From the NCBI RefSeq assembly GCF_013036045.1, contig NZ_WTPX01000014.1, forward strand, positions 1 to 55,412: a stretch of 55,412 nt of DNA, given 5' to 3'. The position numbers and the translations under genes were made by a program. How positions within the stretch are numbered: the first letter of the stretch is position 1; each line of letters starts with the position of its first letter. Positions 1 to 8,421 of the stretch are shown one piece after another. The notes under the pieces were generated by a model. That model saw only the letters and a program-made list of their open reading frames with translations. It did no database searches and was not told the DNA's origin. The DNA is from Alienimonas chondri (GTDB taxonomy: Bacteria > Planctomycetota > Planctomycetia > Planctomycetales > Planctomycetaceae).

Positions 1-1092
1 GGCGCCGCCCCCCTCCGCTTCCCGTGCGGCACCTGCGGCAAGGAGTTGGCGGCGCCCCCGCAGGCGACCACGGCCGGCGTGACCTGCCCCCAGTGCGGTG
101 ACGAGACGACGGTCCCGAGCGTGCCGTCCGCCTGCCCCGTCTGCGGAGAGAGAACCGCCCCCGGCGCCGCGGCGTGCGAAGCGTGCGGGGAACTGCTCGG
201 GCCGCTGTCCTCGGCCGAGACCGGCGATTTCGCCGCATCGGGACCGACGACTGTCACGCTCGGCGCCGTCTGGCGGGCGGCGTGGGCCGGCGGTCTGACG
301 AACTACGACGTGCTGGTCGTTGCATACCTCTTGGCGGGCGTGCTGTGGTGCACGGTCAGCGTCATGTTGACTCTCGGAACGGGCTTGTTGCTGGGGTTTC
401 TGAACCGGTCCGGTTGGTTCAATTACGATGAGCGGCTCTACGTCGTCGGCGGCGTGCTGGGCTTCGCGGCGGTGACCGCGGTCGGGTGCTGCTTCGTGCA
501 TGGATTGGCCGGCATGCACCTAGAAGCGGCGCGGGGCGGCACGTCGTTACAGCACCTGTTCCGGCCGCCGCGGCTCGGTCGGGCGATGCTGTGCGGGGTG
601 CCGCTGGTCCTCTCAAGCACCGCCCTGCTGATCGCCCCCGGGTTTCTTTCCTATTGGGCGGCCCTCGGCCCGGTTGCGGCGGCGGTAGGGATGATGGCCG
701 CATGGCTCGTGGTTCCGGCGGTCGCGTTCGTCCTGTTCTGGCCGACGTTTTTCCTGATCCACGAGCGACCGGCGTTGCGACACTTCCAACCGCTGATCGC
801 CGCCGCGACCACGCCGAGGGACGATTGGGGCGGACGCATCGCGGTGGCGTTGGCCGCGTACCCGCTGATCGCCTTCGGTCTGGTCGGGCCGTTGGGGCTG
901 TTGCTGGGGGCGGGCGGGCTTGGGATGTTCGGTTCGATCGGGTTGCTGGGAACGCTGTTCCTGGGCGGCGTCGTCACTCTCTTCACCGGTCCGCTGGGCG
1001 GGCTGCTGCTGGCCCATGCGTTCGATCGGTCGGAGCGGGCGCGGGAGGAACAGATCGGCCCCGCGCCGCTCGACCCGGAGGGGCTGTTCTGA
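1..1092 (+). CDS. Zinc-ribbon polytopic membrane protein, array copy 1 (5' partial)
   Basis: The reading frame is open from the first base of the window, so the true start lies upstream. A TTG at 46 is only an internal leucine, because the frame before it already encodes the FPCGTCGKEL motif seen near the start of the next three genes. Cysteine pairs follow in the order CGTC, CPQC, CPVC and CEAC, which predicts two small zinc ribbons in the cytoplasm. The rest is hydrophobic with several membrane helices, including an FWPTFFLI segment and a GLLLAHAFDRSER segment shared with its neighbours. It ends LDPEGLF, a tail also conserved in copies 2 and 3. Function is unknown. The layout suggests a membrane sensor or scaffold. 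Confident as a gene, not as to role. Confidence 0.85.
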   Translation, partial: GAAPLRFPCGTCGKELAAPPQATTAGVTCPQCGDETTVPSVPSACPVCGERTAPGAAACEACGELLGPLSSAETGDFAASGPTTVTLGAVWRAAWAGGLTNYDVLVVAYLLAGVLWCTVSVMLTLGTGLLLGFLNRSGWFNYDERLYVVGGVLGFAAVTAVGCCFVHGLAGMHLEAARGGTSLQHLFRPPRLGRAMLCGVPLVLSSTALLIAPGFLSYWAALGPVAAAVGMMAAWLVVPAVAFVLFWPTFFLIHERPALRHFQPLIAAATTPRDDWGGRIAVALAAYPLIAFGLVGPLGLLLGAGGLGMFGSIGLLGTLFLGGVVTLFTGPLGGLLLAHAFDRSERAREEQIGPAPLDPEGLF

Positions 1093-1224
1093 CTGCGGCC
1101 GGTCCATTTTGTCCCCGCGTCGCTTCGATCGCCGGGGAAGATCGACGCGGCGTCCCGACTTGCCCAAGCTGGGAACGCCCCGCTCCCGCCGGCTCGCCGG
1201 CTCGCACGTTCGTGCCTGATCACC

Positions 1225-2352
1225 ATGTCTGACGACCGCATCGAGTTCCGCTGCGAAACTTGCGGCAAACGGCTGCGGGCGCCGGCGACGAGAGCCGGGG
1301 CGGAAACGGATTGTCCCCAGTGCGGCGACCGTGTCCGTGTGCCGACGGCGGCGCCGCAACGCGCGGCGGACGGAGAGTTGCTCGGGACGTTCACCGCCCC
1401 CGGCGAAGTGCGTTGTCCGGTGTGCGGCGAGATCGCCAGCGGAGACGACGCCGCCTGCCCCTCCTGCGGCGAGTTGCTGGGCGGGATGGGCGACGATCCG
1501 ACCGGCATGGGTCGCGGCGGGCCGACGGAGGTCACGCTGGGCAGCGTCTGGCACGCCGCGGTCGAGAGTTGGAAGGAACACTTCGGCCTCCTGCTGGCCG
1601 GCGTGCTGCTGGCGGGACTGATTTTTTTCGCGGTGGTGTTCTCCCTGTACATCGGGGTGGCGATGCTCGTCTTCGGCGGGTTCGCTGTGGCGGCCGGAGC
1701 GGGCGGCGGAGGAGAAGGAGCCGGAGTGCTGATGGCCGTCCTGGCGATCTTCGGCGGCTTGATGTTCTCCGGAGCCGTCGTCGCCGCGAACAGTTGGATG
1801 ACGTTGGGACTGGCCGGGCTGCACCTCGAAGCGGTCCGCTCCCGGCCTGACCTGGCGACGCTGTTCAAGTCGCCCGGCTTCTGGCGGATGATGTTGTGCG
1901 GGCTGCTGCTGGGCTTCTTCGGTACGATCCTGGCCTACCTGCCGGCGATTGGAATCATCGCGCTGATCGGCGGGGGCGGTGGGCTGGGCGGTGGCGGAGG
2001 CGGCGAAGCCCTGGCCATGGCCGCGTTTTATCTGGTGCCGACGGCGGTCTTCGGCGGGCTGTTTCTGCTGTTCTGGCCGGTGCCGTTTCTGTGCCTTGAC
2101 CGGCCGGACATCGGCCATGTGCGGCCGCTGTGGGCGGCGATTCAGTTGCCCGCCGGGTCGTGGGGCGGGCACCTCGCGGTCGGAGCGGCGGCGTACGGGC
2201 TTTTATTCATTGGAACGCTGTTCTGTTACGTCGGTCTGCTGGTGACCGCGCCGCTCGCGGGGCTGCTGCTCGCCCATGCCTACGACCGGTTCGATCGCGC
2301 GGAGACCGACGCCCACGGCCCCCGCATGCTCGACCCGGAGGGCGTGATCTAA
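1225..2352 (+). CDS. Zinc-ribbon polytopic membrane protein, array copy 2
   Basis: This 375-residue protein is a paralogue of the genes on either side. Cysteines at about residues 10, 13, 30 and 33 form a first zinc ribbon, and those at 64, 67, 78 and 81 form a second (CPVC...CPSCGELLG). After the TLGSVWHA linker come several predicted membrane helices between about residues 115 and 345, interrupted by glycine-rich loops. The end, DRFDRAETDAHGPRMLDPEGVI, matches the tails of copies 1 and 3. The ATG at 1225 is the only start that keeps the first ribbon whole; there is no strong ribosome-binding site. It begins 132 bases after copy 1, so co-transcription is likely. No enzymatic motif is visible. 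Confidence 0.88.
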   Translation: MSDDRIEFRCETCGKRLRAPATRAGAETDCPQCGDRVRVPTAAPQRAADGELLGTFTAPGEVRCPVCGEIASGDDAACPSCGELLGGMGDDPTGMGRGGPTEVTLGSVWHAAVESWKEHFGLLLAGVLLAGLIFFAVVFSLYIGVAMLVFGGFAVAAGAGGGGEGAGVLMAVLAIFGGLMFSGAVVAANSWMTLGLAGLHLEAVRSRPDLATLFKSPGFWRMMLCGLLLGFFGTILAYLPAIGIIALIGGGGGLGGGGGGEALAMAAFYLVPTAVFGGLFLLFWPVPFLCLDRPDIGHVRPLWAAIQLPAGSWGGHLAVGAAAYGLLFIGTLFCYVGLLVTAPLAGLLLAHAYDRFDRAETDAHGPRMLDPEGVI

Positions 2353-2382
2353 CGCCCCGGTCGCCTCCGTCCGCACGCCCTC

Positions 2383-3489
2383 ATGTCCGCCGCCTCGACC
2401 GTTACCTGCGTGATCTGTCAGCGGGAGTTGGAGATCCCCCCGCACGGCGCCGGCGGAACCGTCACCTGCCCCCAATGCGGCGAGGCAAACCAGATCGCGG
2501 CCGGCGACCGCTCGAACGTCATGGCGCCCACCTGCCCCGTCTGCGGTGCGTCCGTGGGGGCGGACGATCCCGCCTGCGGCCAGTGCGGCGAGTTGCTCGG
2601 TTCATTGACGGACCGCGCGGGCGAGGGGCTTGTTCAGACCGGCGGCCCGCGGTCCTCATCGACGACGTTGGGGGCGATCGTGCGGGACTCCGCGAAGGAC
2701 TTCGGACGTCATTGGCTGCTGCTCTGTTCCACCGCGCTCGGGGCGCAGTGCCTGTGGATCATGCTGTTCGTCACGCAGGTGTTTCTGGGAATCGGGGGAA
2801 TTTTACTCGGGGCGGAGGTTCTCCACGGAGCGCTGCCGGGCGATGCAGACGTGCTGTGCTTCTTCTTTGGATACGGCCTCGGAGCGTTGGCGGCGCTACC
2901 GTTGAACGCCGCGGTGCCGATGGGACTGGCGAACCTGGACCTCGCCGTCGTCCGCGGGACGCTGCCGCGGGGCGGTCGCAGCGGCGAAGGCTCGCGGTTC
3001 TCCCCGCTGTGGCGCCCGCGGGGACGCCGACGGATGCTGTTGTGCGGCCTGATCGTGCTCGGCCTGCTCGCCGGGCAGTTGATCGCGTGGGCGCTGCTGG
3101 TGGAGGCCTGGGAGCGGGAGTTCCGAGCCGTTGTCGGGTCTTACGACGCCTTGCAAACGCTGGCCTTCGCGGGCTTCGCCGTGCCGACGGTCGTGATGTG
3201 GACGTTGTTCTGGCCGCTGCCGTTTCTGATCGTCGAACGCCCCGATCTGCGTCACGCCCGACCGTTGAAGGCCTGTCTGACGCTGCCCGCCGGCCGGTGG
3301 GGCGGGCATGTCGCGATCAGTCTGGTCACCGCGGTGATGCTGTTCCTCGCCACGCTGCCCTGGACCCTGCTGCTGCCGATCGTCGGACCGATGGTCGGCC
3401 TGCTGTTGGCTCACGCGTACGACCGCGGCGCCCGGGTCGCGGAGGAGGCGGAGGAGCCGCGGGCGCTCGACCCTGCGGGCCTGCTGTGA
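2383..3489 (+). CDS. Zinc-ribbon polytopic membrane protein, array copy 3
   Basis: A 368-residue paralogue starting 30 bases after copy 2, which argues for one transcript. The first ribbon (CVIC...CPQCGE) and the second (CPVCGA...CGQCGELLG) keep all eight cysteines. The linker TLGAIVRDSAKDFGRHW leads into membrane helices, an FWPLPFLIVERPDLRH segment and a GLLLAHAYDRG segment that align with copies 1 and 2. It ends LDPAGLL. The middle carries an arginine- and glycine-rich insertion (about residues 195-215) absent from copy 2, so the copies are diverging in their loops while keeping ribbons and the C-terminal helices. Function unknown. Confidence 0.87.
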   Translation: MSAASTVTCVICQRELEIPPHGAGGTVTCPQCGEANQIAAGDRSNVMAPTCPVCGASVGADDPACGQCGELLGSLTDRAGEGLVQTGGPRSSSTTLGAIVRDSAKDFGRHWLLLCSTALGAQCLWIMLFVTQVFLGIGGILLGAEVLHGALPGDADVLCFFFGYGLGALAALPLNAAVPMGLANLDLAVVRGTLPRGGRSGEGSRFSPLWRPRGRRRMLLCGLIVLGLLAGQLIAWALLVEAWEREFRAVVGSYDALQTLAFAGFAVPTVVMWTLFWPLPFLIVERPDLRHARPLKACLTLPAGRWGGHVAISLVTAVMLFLATLPWTLLLPIVGPMVGLLLAHAYDRGARVAEEAEEPRALDPAGLL

Positions 3490-3607
3490 CGGTTCGACCG
3501 ATCGTCGGGCCGTCCTGATCCGCTGCGGTTGCCGGGGCGTTCGCGACGGGGGATCGTTTTCGGGTCCCGCCGCCCCGCCCCGGTTCTCCGCACGCACGCC
3601 GACGCCC

Positions 3608-4783
3608 ATGTCCGCCGACGATCCCCAGGATTCGTTCTCCGATCCGACCCCGCCGCGGATCGACGGCGACCGGGTGATGTTCGCCTGCGCCACCTGCGGT
3701 AAGGAGCTCCTCACGCTCCGCAGTCGCGCCGGGCAGACGACCAGTTGCCCGCAGTGCGGCGACCCGGTCACCGTACCGGACACCGGCTTCGTCCCGGATC
3801 AGATCGAGCCGCCGGACTTCGTCAACTGCCCCATGTGCGGCGCGGACAATCCGCGGGGGGCAAAGACCTGCTCCGTCTGCGGCGAGCGTCTGCAGACGGA
3901 GACGCCGCCGGAGGTCGACCCGAGGGGCACGCGGTTCCGACGCCGTGTGGGGACGGTGTCGCTGGGCGAGACGTTCAGCCGCGGATGGGAATTATGCACG
4001 GAGCACTTCGGTATCCTGCTGGGCGGGGCAGCGTTGGTCGGCGTGCTGCTGATGGTCGCCGGTTGCTTCATCGGCGGGCCGCTCGGCGTCGTCGCCCAAG
4101 TCGCGAACGGCAACTTCGGCCAGCCGCCCCGGCGGGCCTCGGTCGAAGACGCGCTGGTCATGACGGGCGTCAATCAGATTGCGCAGGTGTTGACTACGGC
4201 GATCACCGCCCTGCTGTTCGCCGGATACGTCCGATTGCGGTTGAACCTGGCCCGTCGCGGACGCGCGAAGATCGACGACCTGTTCAACGAACGCGAGGTC
4301 TGGGCCAGCGCCGCGCTGACCTCGATCGTCTACAACGTGCTCCTGGCGATGCCCGGCGTGATTCTCTGGGCGATCGCCTCCGCCGGCGACGGGGGCATGC
4401 GGGCCATCGGATTCGATCCCATCATGCAGCCCGGCATCCCCGGCATGGTGATGTTCGATTTCGACCCGGTCCTCGCGCCGATCAGCCTCGTCGTCTTTCT
4501 GGTTCAGATGGTGATCGGCGTCTTCTTCTGGCCGTATCTCTTCCTCTGCGTGGACTACAAAATGAGCGGGCTGACGCCGCTCTCAGCCGCTTGGGAAGCC
4601 ACGAAGGGCAGCCGGTTGGCGCTGCTGGGACTGACGATCATCCAAGGGATCATCATGTTCGTCGCGTCGCTCCCCTGCGGGCTCGGGCTGCTCCTGGCGG
4701 GGCCGTACATCTGCGCGCTGAACATCGCCGCGTACGAGCAGATCAGCGGGAACCACGCCGTCGGCCGGCAGCGCGAAGAGTGA
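3608..4783 (+). CDS. Zinc-ribbon polytopic membrane protein, array copy 4 (divergent)
   Basis: This 391-residue protein is the most divergent member of the array. Both ribbons are present (CATCGKEL...CPQCGD, then CPMCGA...CSVCGERL). The membrane domain differs: the central part has an RLRLNLARRGRAKIDDLFN segment followed by helices and FFWPYLFLCVDYKMSGL. It resembles polytopic proteins in which a soluble basic segment sits between helices. The C-terminus ends in a charged VGRQREE tail and lacks the LDPEG ending of copies 1-3. It starts 118 bases after copy 3. Two readings are possible: an older duplicate, or a partner that the other three work with. No function can be assigned. Confidence 0.86.
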   Translation: MSADDPQDSFSDPTPPRIDGDRVMFACATCGKELLTLRSRAGQTTSCPQCGDPVTVPDTGFVPDQIEPPDFVNCPMCGADNPRGAKTCSVCGERLQTETPPEVDPRGTRFRRRVGTVSLGETFSRGWELCTEHFGILLGGAALVGVLLMVAGCFIGGPLGVVAQVANGNFGQPPRRASVEDALVMTGVNQIAQVLTTAITALLFAGYVRLRLNLARRGRAKIDDLFNEREVWASAALTSIVYNVLLAMPGVILWAIASAGDGGMRAIGFDPIMQPGIPGMVMFDFDPVLAPISLVVFLVQMVIGVFFWPYLFLCVDYKMSGLTPLSAAWEATKGSRLALLGLTIIQGIIMFVASLPCGLGLLLAGPYICALNIAAYEQISGNHAVGRQREE

Positions 4784-4797
4784 CGACGAGCGGCCTA

Positions 4798-4825
4798 TTG
4801 ACGGTGTCCTTGCGTCCACTAAAGT
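4798..4825 (+). promoter_or_regulatory. Possible sigma70-type promoter for ruvB
   Basis: TTGACG at 4798-4803 and TAAAGT at 4820-4825 are separated by 16 bases, close to the housekeeping consensus (five and four matches out of six). It lies between the end of the membrane-protein array and ruvB, in a locally more AT-rich patch. Sequence match only. Confidence 0.35.
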
Positions 4826-4969
4826 GACCGGGATTCGTTCGCCCCGCTGGACGATCCGCCGCCCCCCGTCGATGATCCCCCGACGTCCATGATTCGTCAT
4901 CGTCGCACCGCCCGCCCGACCGCCTCGGCTCGGTCGGCGTTGAAGCCGACACCGTCCCCCAAGGCCCGG

Positions 4970-6088
4970 ATGGCCCGCCAACCCACCTACCGCAGCGAGA
5001 CCGACCACGACGCGGGGCCGGCCGACGAGCCGGCCCCCAAACCCCGACGGGATCGCGGCGAGCCGGACGACACGCCCGCCGTGGGCACGCCGGATGCGGA
5101 GTTCGAGAACAGCCTCCGCCCCCGTCGGCTCTCCGAGGTGGTCGGCCAGCGGAAGGTCGTGGAACGGCTCAGCATCACTTTGGACGCCGCCCGGCGGCGG
5201 GGCGAACCGCTCGGTCATTTGCTGCTCGACGGCCCGCCGGGGCTGGGCAAAACGACGCTCGCCACCGTCGTGCCCCGCGAACTCGCGACGGACGGCGGCG
5301 ACGGGGAGATTCAGTACACCAGCGGCCCGGCGCTGCGGGCGCCGCACGATCTCGTGGCGTACCTCACCTGTGCGTCGCGGGGATCGGTGCTGTTCATCGA
5401 CGAAATCCACCGTCTCCCGCCGGCCGTCGAGGAATATCTCTATTCGGCGATGGAGGACTTCCGCGTCGACATCGTCATGGGGGAAGGCACCGGCGCCCGC
5501 ACCGTCAGCCTGAACATCGAACCGTTCACGGTCATCGGCGCCACGACCCGCAGCGGCATGCTGACGGCTCCCCTCCGGGACCGCTTCGTCAATCACGAGC
5601 GGGTCGAATATTATGAGGTCGACGACCTGGCCGAGATCGTCCGCCGCAACGCCGTCAAACTGGGCCTGACGACCGAAGGCGACGCGGCCCAGCAGTTGGC
5701 CCGCCGCTCTCGCGGAACGCCGCGGAAGGCCAACAACCTGCTCCGCTGGTGCCGCGACTTCGCTCAGGTGCACTCCGAAACCGGCGAACTGACCCCCACC
5801 CTCGCCGCCCGGGCGCTGGAGATGCGGGAGGTGGACGCGCTCGGTCTGGAGGATCAGGACCGTCGCTATCTGCGGACGATCATTGAAGCGTTCGTCGGCG
5901 GCCCGGTGGGGCTGACCACGCTGTCGCACGCCCTCAGCGTGCCGACGGACACGCTGGAGGACGAAGTCGAACCCTACCTCCTCCGCTGCGGCCTGATGCA
6001 ACGGACCAGCCGCGGCCGGGTGGTCACTCCGAAGGCGTGGGATCACCTGGGGTTAGACCGCACGACCGACGACAGCAGTCTCTTTTAG
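4970..6088 (+). CDS. ruvB: Holliday junction branch-migration ATPase RuvB
   Basis: RuvB is the hexameric AAA+ motor that drives branch migration of Holliday junctions with RuvA and hands the junction to RuvC. Visible motifs are the Walker A GPPGLGKTT, the Walker B LFIDEIHRL, the sensor-1 region VIGATTRSGML, an arginine-rich segment after APLRDRF, and a C-terminal winged-helix tail (SRGRVVTPKAWDHLGL). The frame is also open from an ATG at 4889, but I prefer 4970 because AAGG sits five bases upstream; it gives 372 residues. Even so, about 40 charged, proline-rich residues precede the conserved core, more than in a typical RuvB of about 340. No ruvA or ruvC lies nearby. Confidence 0.95.
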   Translation: MARQPTYRSETDHDAGPADEPAPKPRRDRGEPDDTPAVGTPDAEFENSLRPRRLSEVVGQRKVVERLSITLDAARRRGEPLGHLLLDGPPGLGKTTLATVVPRELATDGGDGEIQYTSGPALRAPHDLVAYLTCASRGSVLFIDEIHRLPPAVEEYLYSAMEDFRVDIVMGEGTGARTVSLNIEPFTVIGATTRSGMLTAPLRDRFVNHERVEYYEVDDLAEIVRRNAVKLGLTTEGDAAQQLARRSRGTPRKANNLLRWCRDFAQVHSETGELTPTLAARALEMREVDALGLEDQDRRYLRTIIEAFVGGPVGLTTLSHALSVPTDTLEDEVEPYLLRCGLMQRTSRGRVVTPKAWDHLGLDRTTDDSSLF

Positions 6089-6095
6089 GAAGCAT

Positions 6096-6168
6096 CAAGA
6101 CCAAGATCTCAAGAACCAAAGCCCATGCGTGAGCGTCGTCGGTTTTGGTTCTTGAGTTCTTGGTCTTT
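6096..6168. terminator. Long hairpin between convergent ruvB and tpx, likely bidirectional terminator
   Basis: Bases 6097-6123 pair with 6141-6167 almost perfectly: one mismatch and one G-T wobble, with a 17-base loop. The right arm runs into GTTTTTT at 6171, giving a U tract for the + transcript. The arms are unusually AT-rich for this genome. It starts only 8 bases after the ruvB stop and ends just before the tpx stop. Confidence 0.8.
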
Positions 6169-6178
6169 GAGTTTTTTC

Positions 6179-6685
6179 TCAGCCCTTGGCGGCGGCGATC
6201 GCGGCGTCGTAGTCCGGCTCTTCGGCGATCTCGGAGCAGTATTCGACGTGCTTGAGCGTGTCGTCCGCGCCGATCACGAAGACCGCTCGGCACAACACCC
6301 GGTCCAGCGGGCCGCCGTCGATCTTCACGCCGTACGCTTCGCCGAACGCGGCGGTACGGTGGTCGGAGAGGGCTTTGACGTTCTCCACGCCCTCGGCGGC
6401 GCACCACCGCTTCATCGCGAACGGCAGGTCGCAGCTGACGGAGTAAATATTGAGGGACGGATCGCTTTTCGCGGCGTCGTTGAACGATTTGGTTTCTTTG
6501 CTGCACACGCTGGTATCGAGGCTCGGCACGACCGCGACGATGCGGGCGGAGCCGGCGTCGGTCGTGAGCGTGACGTCGGACATATCGATCGCCTGCAACG
6601 AGAAGTCCGGCGCCTTGTCGCCGACTTTCAGTTCGGGGCCGGCGAGAGCGACGGCGTCGCCCTTGAAGGTGACGGAAGCGGACAT
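6179..6685 (-). CDS. tpx: Thiol peroxidase (Tpx-type atypical 2-Cys peroxiredoxin)
   Basis: Tpx reduces peroxides with electrons from thioredoxin. The 168-residue product matches the family over its full length: the peroxidatic cysteine is C61 in PSLDTSVCSKE and the resolving cysteine is C95 in AMKRWCAAEG, the same positions as in E. coli Tpx. The family signature around T58 is kept, and the C-terminal EIAEEPDYDAAI matches the usual EITTEPDYE ending. The frame is open well upstream, but the ATG at 6685 begins exactly where the family does (MSASVTFKGD), so longer starts were rejected. It converges on ruvB and shares no operon with it. Confidence 0.95.
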   Translation of the reverse strand: MSASVTFKGDAVALAGPELKVGDKAPDFSLQAIDMSDVTLTTDAGSARIVAVVPSLDTSVCSKETKSFNDAAKSDPSLNIYSVSCDLPFAMKRWCAAEGVENVKALSDHRTAAFGEAYGVKIDGGPLDRVLCRAVFVIGADDTLKHVEYCSEIAEEPDYDAAIAAAKG

Positions 6686-7284
6686 GGGCGGGCGACTCGT
6701 TGGTGTTCGTGGAACGATCGGACGCCGAGGGTCCGCTCGCGAGCCGTCGGCGCGCCGCAGTTCGGCGACGCGATCGTCGGCGCGCGGCGGTTCCGCGGCG
6801 GGCGGACAGGATGGGCGCCAACCGTCCGGGAAACAACGGTCCGCGCGCGGACGTTCGGGCCAAGCACCGCCCGCGCGCTCAGGAGAACCACGGCGGGGAA
6901 CCTTCGCGCGCAAACCAAGCCCCGTCTCGCATCGGCCGAGGCGGTCACGGTGGGCGCCCCGCCGCGCGCTCGTCTGCTCCTCACTCCCGCCTCGCCTGTT
7001 CCCCGCGCCGTGCCTCGTTCCGTCCCGCTCCTGATCGTGCCGCTGGGGTGTTCCGCGGCGGCAGCCGGACACGGCCCAAACGCCGTGGCGAGCCAGCGAT
7101 TTCATCGTTCCCCATGCGGCCCACCACCACATCGGGCTGCGGGCGATCAGGACCGCGTTCATGACGACGGGACGGGGCGGCGCGAAGATCCCCGCCGTCG
7201 CCAGCGATCAGCAGCGGCGTCAGGCCGTTCAGTCCGCCGAGGGGGCGTACGAGGTCTGATCTCGAACTGATGACGTCGGTGCAG
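6686..7284. other. Intergenic stretch with no supported gene
   Basis: About 600 bases upstream of tpx. Open frames exist on both strands, but all give arginine-, alanine- and proline-rich translations typical of chance frames in GC-rich DNA, and none matches a family I know. It probably holds the tpx promoter and decayed sequence upstream of the DUF1552 remnant. Confidence 0.5.
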
Positions 7285-7488
7285 CCCGGCGAAAAACACC
7301 GCTCGCATATCCCGCCATGGACGATCGCAACGGCAAGCGGCGGCGACCTCCGGGGTGGCGATCTGTCGTACGACCGGGAGAAGAACGCACCGCTGGCGAA
7401 TCTCTTCGTCAGCCTGCTTCAGAACGTCGGCGTCGAAACGGATCGCTTCGCCAGCGGGACCGGCACGCTGACCGGATTGGAGGCATGA
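7270..7488 (+). pseudogene. C-terminal remnant of a DUF1552 protein
   Basis: The last 60 or so codons read GEKHRSHIPPW...GGDLRGGDLSY..NAPLANLFVSLLQNVGVETDRFASGTGTLTGLEA (abridged). This is the pattern of the C-terminal end of DUF1552 proteins, large Tat-exported planctomycete proteins in which DGN-H-..LP..LAG..GG..GG is followed by NLY.SLL...GV..D.FGDSTG.L..L. DUF1552 proteins are usually over 400 residues, and nothing upstream of about 7280 continues the match in any frame. I read it as a truncated, dead gene, though a very divergent upstream part cannot be excluded. Confidence 0.55.
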
Positions 7489-7515
7489 GCCGCCGAGCCC
7501 TCCCCGCGGCGCCGC

Positions 7516-7533
7516 CCCAACGGCGCCGTTGGG
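7516..7533. terminator. Perfect 18-base palindrome after the DUF1552 remnant
   Basis: CCCAACG and CGTTGGG flank a GCGC centre, giving a perfect 18-base palindrome 28 bases after the remnant's stop codon. It could fold as a short hairpin terminator, although no T run follows, or it could be a protein-binding site. Confidence 0.35.
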
Positions 7534-7636
7534 AGATCCCCCGCCCCGCCTTCCCGAGGAGACCCCAGGAGCGGAACCGAGGAGCGACGTAGGTTGAGGG
7601 TTGGTCACCCGACGCCTCTCCGCAGGAAGGTCTCTC

Positions 7637-8266
7637 ATGTTCGCCCCGCTGCTGATCGTCGCCCTGTCGGCCCCGCTCGCTCCCCAGGAGGGGGCGGAAT
7701 CCTCCGACCAGCCGGCGCCCGGACCGCTGCGTTCCCGTGGGGACGGAGAGGCGCCGGAGGAGCGTACCGACCGCGGCACTCTGGACGGCATGCCGGACGC
7801 CCCCGGAGAGCCGAGAACGCAGCGCGACGGGCGCCCCGCAGATCGTCCCGGCAGCCGTGGGGATCGAGGTCGGATCGAGCCGCAACTGGTCCCGCCGCAC
7901 CGAGGGGACTACGTGCTGGGCGTGTACGCCTACAACACCAGCGAGGGCGTAACGGTGACGGGGGTGATCCCGAACAGCCCCGCGGCCCGGACCGGGTTGG
8001 AACGCGGCGATCGCATCCTGACCGTCGACGGGTTCCAGATCGGTTACGTGCAGGGGCGGCTGTACCCGCTCGGGCGGGAGATACGTCGTCGGGCCGGTCG
8101 TCGCGGCGAAGTGACGTTGTTGGTTCAGAACGTGCGGAACCGGCAATTGTTGAACGTTGACGTTCGCATCGGTCGAGAGCGAGCGGGCATCCCCCGTCGA
8201 CCTGGAATCCTCGAACAGTCGGACGCGCTCCCCGACGATCGTTCGCCTGAGGCGCCGCGCCGTTGA
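7637..8266 (+). CDS. Secreted PDZ-domain protein
   Basis: The ATG at 7637 has AGGAAGG six bases upstream, so I prefer it to the TTG at 7601. The 209-residue product begins with a short signal peptide (MFAPLLIVALSAPLAP), so export is predicted. About 70 residues rich in Arg, Pro, Asp and Gly follow. A single PDZ domain spans about residues 90-175: DYVLGVYAYNTSEGVTVTGV, then NSPAARTGLERGDRILTVDG, the classic carboxylate-binding-loop and helix pattern. No protease domain is attached, so it probably acts as a periplasmic or surface adaptor. The end is arginine-rich. It converges on the ketosynthase cluster. Confidence 0.8.
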   Translation: MFAPLLIVALSAPLAPQEGAESSDQPAPGPLRSRGDGEAPEERTDRGTLDGMPDAPGEPRTQRDGRPADRPGSRGDRGRIEPQLVPPHRGDYVLGVYAYNTSEGVTVTGVIPNSPAARTGLERGDRILTVDGFQIGYVQGRLYPLGREIRRRAGRRGEVTLLVQNVRNRQLLNVDVRIGRERAGIPRRPGILEQSDALPDDRSPEAPRR

Positions 8267-8270
8267 AACC

Positions 8271-8297
8271 GGGACCGGGACCGGGAGTTGGACCGGG
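8271..8297 (+). repeat. G-run repeat at the end of the PDZ gene
   Basis: GGGACC is repeated, giving four GGG runs with loops of 3, 3 and 9 bases. It lies just after the PDZ stop codon, between convergent genes. A G-quadruplex is possible, but the last loop is longer than usual. Confidence 0.35.
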
Positions 8298-8421
8298 ATC
8301 GGCGTTCTCCAGAGGGAGGCAATCCGCTGCTCCCCCTGTGAGGCGCTGCTCCCCGCGTCAAGCCGCCGGCCTCCGGCGCCGCCGCATGACGGGAACCAGC
8401 GGGGCCAGCGCCGTCGCCGAG

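Noticed and set aside
613-2172. Long minus-strand open frame of 519 codons
   Set aside because: Antisense to two clear membrane-protein genes; composition is Arg/Gln/Pro-rich and has no family motif.
7159-7791. Minus-strand open frame of 210 codons
   Set aside because: Antisense to the DUF1552 remnant and the start of the PDZ gene; no family match.
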